Source: Bacteroidales bacterium
Lineage (GTDB): Bacteria; Bacteroidota; Bacteroidia; Bacteroidales; VadinHA17
DNA: 64,000 nucleotides
Direction: 5' to 3'
Assembly (NCBI GenBank): GCA_003142255.1
Contig: PLLO01000007.1
Span: 1-64,000, forward strand
Of the stretch, positions 38,926-47,563 are shown piece after piece (within the stretch, counting starts at the first letter, position 1; every line of letters begins with the position of its first letter). The notes beneath the pieces are model-generated. The model searched no databases, was not told where the DNA came from, and saw only the letters and a program-made list of their open reading frames with translations. The translations under genes and the position numbers were made by a program.

Positions 38926-39447
38926 ATGGTTTTAAAAGACATATTGGCAATTTCAGGTGAACCAGGGCTTTTTAAATTTATCGCCCAGGGTAAAAATGCA
39001 ATGATCGTTGAACAACTTGAAACGAAAAGACGAAGCAGCGCATTCGGCTCTTCCAAGGTAAGCTCCCTCGAGGAGATTACGTTATATACGGAAAAGGAAG
39101 ATATGCCTCTGGGGAAAATATTCGACCTTATTTATGAGAAGCATAACGGCGGCCCGGCCGTCGATTTTAAATCAGATCCTGAAAAGCTTAAAGCATGGTT
39201 CAGCGAGGTCGTTCCGGAATACGACAAGGATAAGGTATATTCAAGCGATATAAAGAAAATTGCACACTGGTACAATATTCTCCAGGAGCTGAATCTTCTG
39301 GTGAAAGATGAACCTGAAAAAGAAGCAGGCAAACCTGACTCTGGTAAAGAGGGCACGAAAAAGCCTGCCGGGAAAAAGAAGGAAAAGGCTGTTGCAAAAG
39401 CGGAGCCCGCAGCCCCAAAGAAGCCTTCCAAACCCAAAACCAAGTAA
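38926..39447 (+). CDS. DUF5606 domain protein with Lys/Pro/Ala-rich tail
   Basis: 'MVLKDILAISGEPGLFKFIAQGKNAMIVE'; start adjusted. Confidence 0.82.
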   Translation: MVLKDILAISGEPGLFKFIAQGKNAMIVEQLETKRRSSAFGSSKVSSLEEITLYTEKEDMPLGKIFDLIYEKHNGGPAVDFKSDPEKLKAWFSEVVPEYDKDKVYSSDIKKIAHWYNILQELNLLVKDEPEKEAGKPDSGKEGTKKPAGKKKEKAVAKAEPAAPKKPSKPKTK

Positions 39448-39463
39448 ACAATCACTACCTGAA

Positions 39464-40300
39464 ATGAATTTCGGAGGCGCCGAAGTAGTTTATGATTATG
39501 CCGGGTCAGGCATAATCATCGTTCCAGTGCCATACGATGCAACCAGCACCTGGATGAAGGGTTCCGATAAGGGCCCTGATGCCATAATGGAAGCTTCGGT
39601 AAACCTTGAGTTTTATGATGTTGAAACGGGCACAGAGGCTCATAAGAAGGGTATATATACCCTTGATCCTATTCTTGAAAACAGCTCACCTGAAGCCCTT
39701 GTTGATGCAGTTTACAAAAAAGCGCTCTTCTTGCTGTCCGACAAAAAATTCCCGGTGATAGTGGGTGGGAATCATACAGTAAGTATAGGGTCGGTAAAGG
39801 CCTTTTCAGAAAAATTTCAAAACCTTACGATTCTTCAGCTTGATGCTCATTCCGACCTTAGACAGGAATATGAAGGATCAAAGCTTAACCATGCCTGTTC
39901 CATGGCAAGGGCAAGAGAATATGCACCATTGGTGCAGGTTGGCATTCGGAGCATGTCGGCAGAGGAACTTGCATTTGTCGATGATAAGCGAATTTTTTAT
40001 TCGCATGATTTATATTATAATAAGCAGCTGTACAGAAGCGCTATTGAAAAGCTTTCCGAAAATGTATATATAACAATCGATCTTGATGTCTTTGACCCGT
40101 CATTAATGCCGTCGACAGGAACGCCGGAGCCGGGAGGACCGGATTATTTTGAAATTATGCATTTTCTGAGGGATGTGGCCGGGTCGAGGAATGTTGTTGG
40201 TTTCGATGTTGTTGAGCTATGCCCTTCGCCTGCCAGCAAATTTCCGGATTTTGTCGCAGCCAAGGTGATTTACCAGCTGCTGAGCTACATATTTGAATGA
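39464..40300 (+). CDS. speB: Agmatinase/arginase-family ureohydrolase
   Basis: 'VIVGGNHTVSIGSVKA', 'QLDAHSDLRQEYEG', 'TIDLDVFDPSLMPSTGTPEPGG'; true start at MNFGGAEVVY. Confidence 0.88.
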   Translation: MNFGGAEVVYDYAGSGIIIVPVPYDATSTWMKGSDKGPDAIMEASVNLEFYDVETGTEAHKKGIYTLDPILENSSPEALVDAVYKKALFLLSDKKFPVIVGGNHTVSIGSVKAFSEKFQNLTILQLDAHSDLRQEYEGSKLNHACSMARAREYAPLVQVGIRSMSAEELAFVDDKRIFYSHDLYYNKQLYRSAIEKLSENVYITIDLDVFDPSLMPSTGTPEPGGPDYFEIMHFLRDVAGSRNVVGFDVVELCPSPASKFPDFVAAKVIYQLLSYIFE

Positions 40301-40391
40301 CCCCCCAACCCCCCTAAAGGGGGGCTAAAATATATTTCTTCTTGGATTTGAGCCCCCTTTAGGGGGCAGTCACGCCATGGCGTGACAGGGG
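40300..40391. repeat. C/G-rich intergenic repeat with an 18-bp perfect palindrome
   Basis: CCCCCCAACCCCCCTAAAGGGGGGCTAAA...CCCCCTTTAGGGGG plus GTCACGCCATGGCGTGAC (40369-40386). Confidence 0.85.
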
Positions 40392-41180
40392 TTATTCCTC
40401 CTTCTTCGCTTCTTCCCAGATCACATTCATCTCATCAAGGCTCATATCATGAAGTGATTTTCCTTTCCTTATCGTCTGGTTTTCGAGGTAGTTGAACCGC
40501 CTTATGAATTTCCTGTTGGTCTTTTCCAGCGCAGCTTCAGGATCCACACCATAAAGCCTGCATGCATTGATAATTGAGAAGAAGACATCACCAAACTCCG
40601 ATTCCATTTTCTCGGCATCCTGGTTATCTATCTCGTTTTTAAGCTCACCGATCTCCTCGGCGACCTTATCCCATATCTGTTCCCTTTTTTCCCAGTCGAA
40701 TCCCACACCTCTGACTTTCTCCTGGATCCTGTTGGCTTTAATTGTAGCAGGCAGCGATGATGGTACACCTGAAAGAACAGGTTTGTATCCGTTGTGCTCC
40801 TTTATTTTCAGCTGTTCCCAGTTCTCTTCAACTTCAGAGGCACCTGAGACTTTAACATCGCCAAATACATGAGGGTGTCTGTAAATAAGCTTTTCATTTA
40901 TTCCTTTAAGTACATCTGTCATTGTGAATTTGCCCTTCTCAGACCCTATCTTTGCATAAAATACAATGTGAAGCATGAGATCTCCAAGCTCGTTTCTGAT
41001 TCCATCGTCATTCTTTGAAAATACAGCTTCAGCCAGTTCATAAGTCTCCTCAATTGTCAGCTTCCGCAGACTCTCGTTTGTCTGCTTCATATCCCAGGGG
41101 CATGTTGTTCGCAGTTTATCAATAATGTTAAGGAGTTTTTCGAACTCCTCCTTGCTTCTTTCTTTATCGTTCATTAGCAA
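40392..41180 (-). CDS. mazG: Nucleoside triphosphate pyrophosphohydrolase
   Basis: 'CPWDMKQTNESLRKLTIEETYELAEAV', 'ELGDLMLHIVFYAKI'. Confidence 0.93.
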   Translation of the reverse strand: MLMNDKERSKEEFEKLLNIIDKLRTTCPWDMKQTNESLRKLTIEETYELAEAVFSKNDDGIRNELGDLMLHIVFYAKIGSEKGKFTMTDVLKGINEKLIYRHPHVFGDVKVSGASEVEENWEQLKIKEHNGYKPVLSGVPSSLPATIKANRIQEKVRGVGFDWEKREQIWDKVAEEIGELKNEIDNQDAEKMESEFGDVFFSIINACRLYGVDPEAALEKTNRKFIRRFNYLENQTIRKGKSLHDMSLDEMNVIWEEAKKEE

Positions 41181-41186
41181 ATAGTT

Positions 41187-41981
41187 TTAAAACAATCGGT
41201 TAGGTGATGTATTCCTGGAGGCCAGGTCAATTCGTACCACCGATCCGGTTGACAGGCTGAGCAGTTCGGAGACATTGGCTCCGTTTATGGCAATTTCGAG
41301 CAGATCGAGGGAATTGAATCTGGCGAGCATTTCCCCCACCGGAACATCGCTGTATTTTTCAAGAATTTTGTCCGTATAATTCTTATTGCTTTGTATGAGA
41401 ATCCGGTAATCCTTTCCTTCGAAAACCCTGTTAAACACTTCTTTGGTAACATTAGAAATGGCGTTTCCGTATGAGTCGATGAAAATAATACTCCCGATTA
41501 TTACTTCCTTGTCGATAGTTGCCCGGAGGGGAACTATTTCACTTATATTGCTGAACGGACTGCCGATTTCTGCAGGCTTCTTCCCGGATACGAGGTCAGA
41601 AGCCGCTTTTGCAAATATCTCCAGTTCATCCGAGCCTGTCCCGTGGTCTATCTTTACAACTTCATCCGGTTCAGAATTGAGAATAAGATTAAAGATACCG
41701 TTATCCGTTCCGATGAAATAGTGTTCTTTTGCCCTGACTATCAGATAACTCCGCTCTTTTATCGCCTCGGAATGAACACATATAATATGGATGGTGCCTG
41801 CCGGATAATTTCTATAGGTATTCCTGATTACAAATGACGCATGCGATATATTAAAAGCCGGAATATTGAATGCGTTGTCAATTATTGTAACACCCGGGCA
41901 TAACCTGCAAAGCTTGCCTTTAATGATCCCGTGGTAAATGTCATCGGGCTTCCATTCAGTTGTAAGAGTAATAACCGGCAT
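41187..41981 (-). CDS. SAM hydroxide adenosyltransferase (DUF62) family
   Basis: 'NISHASFVIRNTYRNYPAGTIHIICV', 'IIFIDSYGNAISNVTKEVF'. Confidence 0.85.
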   Translation of the reverse strand: MPVITLTTEWKPDDIYHGIIKGKLCRLCPGVTIIDNAFNIPAFNISHASFVIRNTYRNYPAGTIHIICVHSEAIKERSYLIVRAKEHYFIGTDNGIFNLILNSEPDEVVKIDHGTGSDELEIFAKAASDLVSGKKPAEIGSPFSNISEIVPLRATIDKEVIIGSIIFIDSYGNAISNVTKEVFNRVFEGKDYRILIQSNKNYTDKILEKYSDVPVGEMLARFNSLDLLEIAINGANVSELLSLSTGSVVRIDLASRNTSPNRLF

Positions 41982-42122
41982 AAGGAAAAAACTTAAGACA
42001 AAGATAATCTTCTAAAGAAAAATAAGCTTACTTTGTGCCATCCCTGAATCATTTTTTTAAACTTTTACTTGTTAAAGGTCGATAATGAAGGGAAAGTACC
42101 GCGTCAGAAAGGTTAATGATTA

Positions 42123-43082
42123 ATGACAGAGATAGTTATTTTTCTTGAGGATGTTGACCCTGTAGTCTTCTTCGGCACGAACAATTCATTGCTTGATAAA
42201 ATCCGCAGCTTTTTCCCGAAAATAAAGATCTATTCACGCGGCAACGAATTAAAATGTACTGGTGAGGAGTCTGAGATAACTGCCTTTGCCGAGAAATTCA
42301 ATGGGCTTATCGAATATTACCAGAAATATCACCGGCTTGATGAGCAGGACATCGAGAAGTACTTTTTCGATGACGAGCATATGAAATCCGCATCAAAAGG
42401 CGAGTTCGAGCAGGTTCTGGTGTTTGGCACAAGCGGGAAGCCTGTGCGGGCAAGAACAGTGAACCAGCTTTTACTGGTAAATAATTATAAGACCAACGAT
42501 CTGATAATTGCCGAAGGACCGGCTGGCACCGGCAAGACATATACATCAATTGCCCTGGCTGTAAGGGCACTGAAGGAACGGGAAGTGAAAAAGATAATAC
42601 TCACAAGGCCTGCAGTTGAAGCAGGGGAGCGGCTCGGCTTTCTTCCCGGTAACATGAAGGATAAACTCGATCCTTATCTTCAGCCTCTTTATGACGCACT
42701 GCATGATATGCTTCCATTCAAGAAACTGGAGACATGGGTTGACGATGGTACCATTCAGATCGCACCACTTGCCTTTATGAGGGGGAGGACACTTGAAAAT
42801 GCATTCGTCATACTCGATGAAGCCCAAAACGCAACCGTAAGCCAGATCAAGATGTTCCTGACAAGGATGGGTGTCTCATCAAAGTTTATAATGACAGGCG
42901 ATTCAACACAGATCGACCTGCCAAAGAGAAACGATTCGGGGCTCCTTCAGGCTATGAGAATACTTGATGGTATTGAAGGCGTCTCAATTATAAGATTCGA
43001 TGAACGCGATATCGTGAGGCACAAGCTTGTGAAAAGAATTGTTCGGGCTTATGAAAATGAGGAAAACGGAACTAAAAAATAA
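42123..43082 (+). CDS. PhoH family ATPase
   Basis: '[22 protein letters not shown]', '[22 protein letters not shown]'. Confidence 0.93.
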   Translation: MTEIVIFLEDVDPVVFFGTNNSLLDKIRSFFPKIKIYSRGNELKCTGEESEITAFAEKFNGLIEYYQKYHRLDEQDIEKYFFDDEHMKSASKGEFEQVLVFGTSGKPVRARTVNQLLLVNNYKTNDLIIAEGPAGTGKTYTSIALAVRALKEREVKKIILTRPAVEAGERLGFLPGNMKDKLDPYLQPLYDALHDMLPFKKLETWVDDGTIQIAPLAFMRGRTLENAFVILDEAQNATVSQIKMFLTRMGVSSKFIMTGDSTQIDLPKRNDSGLLQAMRILDGIEGVSIIRFDERDIVRHKLVKRIVRAYENEENGTKK

Positions 43083-43093
43083 AGAATATTATA

Positions 43094-44044
43094 ATGGACA
43101 AGACAATTCTAAGATCAGATTTTAAGTTTCCGGGACAGAAAAGCCTTTATAAGGGAAAAGTCAGGGATGTTTACAATATCGACGACAAGTACATGCTGAT
43201 GATTGTTTCCGACAGAATATCGGCTTTTGATGTCGTACTTCCTAAAGGAATTCCTTATAAGGGACAGGTACTTAACCAGATTGCTGCAAAATTCCTTGAT
43301 GCAACGAACGATATTGTACCAAACTGGAAAATAGCTACTCCCGACCCCACTGTGACCATAGGCTATATTTGCAAGCCATACCCGGTTGAGATGATTGTAA
43401 GAGCTTACCTGACAGGTAGTTCATGGCGGACGTACAAGTCGGGTGCAAGAGAGATCTGTGGAATCCGCCTGCCAGAAGGGATGAGGGAACATCAACGGTT
43501 TGAAAAGCCGATCATTACCCCCACTACCAAGGCCGAACATGGAAAGCATGATGAGGATATATCGCGCGATGAGATAATAAGGAGCGGACTGATACCTGAA
43601 AGTGAATACGATCTCATTGAAAAATATACGATGGGAGTCTTTATGAGAGGCTCAGACATTGCCGCCGGGCATGGCCTGATTCTTGTTGATACAAAATATG
43701 AATTTGGTAACAGGAATGGGAAGGTATACCTTATCGACGAGATCAATACACCTGATTCTTCACGTTATTTTTATGCTGACGGGTACCAGGAAAGTTTCGA
43801 CAAGGGTTTGCCGCAGAAACAGTTGTCAAAAGAGTTCGTGAGGGAGTGGCTCATGACAAATGGCTTCCAGGGACAAGCCGGGCAAAATATTCCGGATATG
43901 ACTGATAAGTTTGTAAATGAAGTATCGGAACGGTATATCGAACTTTATGAGAACATTACAGGCGAAAAATTTGTTAGAGCCGATATATCGGATGTTACCG
44001 GAAGAATAGAGAAAAATTGCAGAGCTTTCCTTTCAACATTGTAA
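43094..44044 (+). CDS. purC: Phosphoribosylaminoimidazole-succinocarboxamide synthase
   Basis: '[31 protein letters not shown]', '[10 protein letters not shown]'-type motif, 'DTKYEFG'. Confidence 0.95.
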   Translation: MDKTILRSDFKFPGQKSLYKGKVRDVYNIDDKYMLMIVSDRISAFDVVLPKGIPYKGQVLNQIAAKFLDATNDIVPNWKIATPDPTVTIGYICKPYPVEMIVRAYLTGSSWRTYKSGAREICGIRLPEGMREHQRFEKPIITPTTKAEHGKHDEDISRDEIIRSGLIPESEYDLIEKYTMGVFMRGSDIAAGHGLILVDTKYEFGNRNGKVYLIDEINTPDSSRYFYADGYQESFDKGLPQKQLSKEFVREWLMTNGFQGQAGQNIPDMTDKFVNEVSERYIELYENITGEKFVRADISDVTGRIEKNCRAFLSTL

Positions 44045-44055
44045 ATGAGTTTGTA

Positions 44056-46029
44056 ATGAAAATAAACAGGTTATTGAAGGCTTTTCTTACGACATTTATC
44101 CTGCTGTCAGTAATATGTCCGCTTAACGCACAGGTTAACGTCGAGAGGTCAAAGGATAAGGTAATCATATCCGGGACTGTCTTTTACATGCACCATGTAA
44201 AAAAAGGGGAGACTGCATATTCAATATCAAAAGCTTACGGAGTTACGGTTGAGGAGCTGACAAAAGAAAATCCGCCGGCTGTATATGGAATAAATGAGGG
44301 ACAAACATTAAGAATCCCAGTGAGAGATGCCGCTTCAAATGAACAGGTGCAGCCGGAGCAGCCGAAGTTAACGCATGATGAGGCAAAATTTATTTATCAT
44401 AAGCTTCAGCCTGGAGAGACAATTTTCTCTCTTTCCAAAGCATATGGTGTTTCGGAGAATGAAATTATTTCCAGTAACCCCGGCATTGAAATATCGAAAC
44501 TTTCGGTTGGCGCCGAGATAGCAGTCCCCAGAAAGGATTTTATGACCGACAGACAGGAATTTGCGGTACAGGAACCTAATTACCTCTTCCATAAGGTTGT
44601 AAAAGGAGAATCGCTTTCTTCCATTGCCAGACAGTATGGGCTCACTGTCAGAGAAATCAGAAAACTGAACAGTAATATACGTTTCCCACAGGTAGGAGAG
44701 TATATCAGAGTGCCTGCCCCGAAAGTTGTTGAGGCGGCTCCTGTTTCCATAATACCGGAAAAGGATAGTGCAAAGGTTGTGGCAGAACAGCCGGTAATTA
44801 CAATCACGAGGCCGGCAGGTTATACTCCTGTCAAAAGCCTTAAAGGTTCGTTTGATATAGCAGTTCTTCTTCCGTTCTATCTGAAGGAGAATGCTGTAAG
44901 GAATGAAATCGATTCTTCGGTGGTGAAAGGCCGGAAGATCTTCAAAGTAATAAACCGTCCGGATGAATTTATATACCCGGGAAGCTTTGGATTTGTTGAA
45001 ATGTACGAAGGCATACTGATGGCATGCGACACACTTCGTTCCATTGGACTTGATATCACAGTTCATACATTTGATATAAATAATGATACAATAGAACTGA
45101 CCAGGCTTATCAGGAATGGTCAGCTTGATGGAATGGATCTGATAATAGGTCCGGTTTATTCATACAACCTGGCAAAGCTCACTGCATATGCAGGGAAGCT
45201 TGGAATTCCGATTGTCTCACCCGTCCAGCTTATTAATAATTCAGCACTGCTGAACAACCCTAATCTTTTTCTGGCGAATTCCACGCTTGAGGTTGCACAG
45301 AATACCATTTCAAAGAAAGTGGGAGAATATTTCGACAAAAACTTTGTCTTCATTCATGGCGACACTGCAGGCATTGACCCTGATGTGAAGAATTTTAAAG
45401 GGAAAATTATTTCGGAACTGAGCAACAGACTCCCTTTTGAAGAAATAAAATTCAAGGAATTTATATTTAACACCAATTCGGCATTTAACAATGATTCGAT
45501 CAACAGGCTGGAACATGCTCTTTCAAATACTACCGACAATATCGTGATCATTGCTTCCGAGGAGGCTCCCGCTATCAGTGAAACACTTCAGAATCTTCAG
45601 AGCCTTTCGGAGAAATATGTGCTGAAAGTCTTTGGTTATCCTGTCATGCGAGGACTTAATAATCTTGAGCCCCGTTATTTATTTGATCTTAACATATTGG
45701 TGTATTCGCCTTTCTGGATTGATTACTCCTCAAAGGAAGTGAAACAGTTTAATGCAGATTTCAGAGAGAAATTTCTAACCGAACCTAATGAGATGAGCTA
45801 TGCCTGGCTTGGCTATGATATCACATATTATTTTCTGAGCGGACTGGCAATTCATGGCAAAGACTTTCTTTCTCATCCGGAAATGCATAACCCTAAGCTA
45901 CTTGAGACCGAATTTGATTTCAGAAGGAAGAGCATGAATGATGGCTTTGAGAATCAGAAATTGTACCCGGTAAGGTATTCTAAGGATTATGAAGTCAGGC
46001 TATCGCCTGAAGATGATCCGGCGCAATAA
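44056..46029 (+). CDS. Triple-LysM protein with type-1 periplasmic-binding (LivK-like) domain
   Basis: Three LysM motifs (KKGETAYSISKAYGV..., QPGETIFSLSKAYGV..., VKGESLSSIARQYGL...), then PBP-like 'FDIAVLLPFYL...IIGPVYSYNLAKL...IPIVSPVQL'. Confidence 0.85.
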   Translation: MKINRLLKAFLTTFILLSVICPLNAQVNVERSKDKVIISGTVFYMHHVKKGETAYSISKAYGVTVEELTKENPPAVYGINEGQTLRIPVRDAASNEQVQPEQPKLTHDEAKFIYHKLQPGETIFSLSKAYGVSENEIISSNPGIEISKLSVGAEIAVPRKDFMTDRQEFAVQEPNYLFHKVVKGESLSSIARQYGLTVREIRKLNSNIRFPQVGEYIRVPAPKVVEAAPVSIIPEKDSAKVVAEQPVITITRPAGYTPVKSLKGSFDIAVLLPFYLKENAVRNEIDSSVVKGRKIFKVINRPDEFIYPGSFGFVEMYEGILMACDTLRSIGLDITVHTFDINNDTIELTRLIRNGQLDGMDLIIGPVYSYNLAKLTAYAGKLGIPIVSPVQLINNSALLNNPNLFLANSTLEVAQNTISKKVGEYFDKNFVFIHGDTAGIDPDVKNFKGKIISELSNRLPFEEIKFKEFIFNTNSAFNNDSINRLEHALSNTTDNIVIIASEEAPAISETLQNLQSLSEKYVLKVFGYPVMRGLNNLEPRYLFDLNILVYSPFWIDYSSKEVKQFNADFREKFLTEPNEMSYAWLGYDITYYFLSGLAIHGKDFLSHPEMHNPKLLETEFDFRRKSMNDGFENQKLYPVRYSKDYEVRLSPEDDPAQ

Positions 46030-46133
46030 GCATTACGCGAAATAGGTTTCGTATCTCAATTGTTTTTATGTTAATAAAAATTAACAATCGCGGAATATTT
46101 AGATAATTGTTGTTGTCTATTAATTGAATAAAG

Positions 46134-46688
46134 ATGGAATCGTACAGGCAGACTGACGATAATGAGCTTATAAAGGCTTCAATAAACGGAGACAAATCAG
46201 CATTCGGCGAAATTGTTGACCGTTACCGGAAGCTGGTTGCAAGAACAGTCAAAGGGATGCTTGGAGATTCGGTTTTTGCGGAGGATATAGGGCAGGAGGT
46301 ATTTATTAAACTATATTATTCACTGCCGGATTTCAGGGGAGAGGCGAAATTATCTACATATATTCAAAAGATAGCAGTAAACCTTACCCTGAACGAGATT
46401 AAAAGAAGAAAAAGGTTCTTTTCAATGTTTGCGCAGAAGGGTAACAACGAAATGTACGAGTTTGAAGTTGCCGATGTCGACAACCAGGAGAAGCGGGAAG
46501 CTGCTGAAATTGTAAACAGGGCCCTGATGAGCCTGGAACCAAAGTTCAGGATCATAGTCTCCATGAGGATGCTTCAGGGCTACTCGACAAAAGAGACTGC
46601 TGAAATTCTGGGACTCCCTCTCGGAACAGTACTTTCAAGGTTATCAAGAGCCCGGGAACAACTGAAGAATGTAATTGAAAAATTATAA
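46134..46688 (+). CDS. ECF RNA polymerase sigma-70 factor
   Basis: 'FGEIVDRYRKLVARTVKGML', 'AEDIGQEVFIKLYYSLPDFRGEAKLSTYIQKIAVNL', 'GLPLGTVLSRLSRARE'. Confidence 0.93.
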   Translation: MESYRQTDDNELIKASINGDKSAFGEIVDRYRKLVARTVKGMLGDSVFAEDIGQEVFIKLYYSLPDFRGEAKLSTYIQKIAVNLTLNEIKRRKRFFSMFAQKGNNEMYEFEVADVDNQEKREAAEIVNRALMSLEPKFRIIVSMRMLQGYSTKETAEILGLPLGTVLSRLSRAREQLKNVIEKL

Positions 46689-47048
46689 TTGAACATGAAA
46701 ACAGAAGAGGTAAAGAAATTAATGATCAGGTCGCTTGAATCCGACGTATCGCCTCAAGAGATTGCAGATCAGCTTGAAAGTGCAGGAGTCTCTTATGATT
46801 TCAGCGATGGATTTGGCGATAAGGTGATCCGGAAAATCTTTTCCGCTTCGCTCTCTGTGAACCGCGAGGTTGAATTTGTAAGGAGCATGAACTACGTTTT
46901 CAACAGGATTGCCCTTACCGGAATAGCAGCCATCGTTATCCTGATGATATCTATTTTCGTGATGGAGGGATCATTTTCACTAAATTCAATATTGGGTCTG
47001 GGAAATAGCTATGATGAAAGTATTATCTGCATGCTAACCGGTAAATAA
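46689..47048 (+). CDS. Small single-TM protein, candidate anti-sigma factor
   Basis: Adjacent to ECF sigma; one TM (IALTGIAAIVILMISIFV) near C-terminus; no family recognised. Confidence 0.55.
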   Translation: MNMKTEEVKKLMIRSLESDVSPQEIADQLESAGVSYDFSDGFGDKVIRKIFSASLSVNREVEFVRSMNYVFNRIALTGIAAIVILMISIFVMEGSFSLNSILGLGNSYDESIICMLTGK

Positions 47049-47059
47049 TAATCAGAAAG

Positions 47060-47563
47060 ATGAAAGCAAAACCTGTATTACTTGTCATAATTACTCTAAT
47101 TATCGGATTCGTTCTTGGAATGCTGGTATCAGCACAGGTACGGTTTCACAAACTGAAGCCCGTCCGTATATACTTCTCAGAGGAGAGATTCAGGGAAGGT
47201 TTCTTTAATGCAATTCAGCCTGATGAAAAACAGAAAGCTGAGATAGTGGTGATTCTTGATAAATATGCAAAGCTTAACGGCAGCCTGCAGACTGACATGC
47301 GCAGGGAGCTTGATTCAAATATAAAGGAAATGCGCAAGGAGCTCGACTCCAAGCTTACCAAAGATCAGCTTGCAAGATTGAAGGAGATGGAGGAACAGCG
47401 TCAGGAGATGATCAGGCAAAACAGAAAAAACCGTAACGACTCAATTGATCGTCATAACAGACCCGGAGGTCCCCAGGGTCATCCTTTTCAGGACGGAAGG
47501 CCGATGCCTCCTCCCGACAGACAATCGTTCCGGCCCGGTGATACTACCATGGTTAACCGGTAA
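47060..47563 (+). CDS. Membrane-anchored Spy/CpxP- or heavy-metal-sensor-like periplasmic protein
   Basis: N-terminal TM, helical Gln/Glu/Arg-rich periplasmic region 'LTKDQLARLKEMEEQRQEMIRQNRK'. Confidence 0.55.
   Translation: MKAKPVLLVIITLIIGFVLGMLVSAQVRFHKLKPVRIYFSEERFREGFFNAIQPDEKQKAEIVVILDKYAKLNGSLQTDMRRELDSNIKEMRKELDSKLTKDQLARLKEMEEQRQEMIRQNRKNRNDSIDRHNRPGGPQGHPFQDGRPMPPPDRQSFRPGDTTMVNR

Noticed and set aside
39308-39463. N-terminal extension of the agmatinase ORF
   Set aside because: Lys/Arg-rich extension is an out-of-frame reading of the DUF5606 tail; true start is MNFGGAEVV at 39464.
44368-45066. 232-aa minus-strand ORF
   Set aside because: Antisense to the LysM/PBP gene; no recognisable domain and Arg/Tyr/Cys-rich shadow composition.
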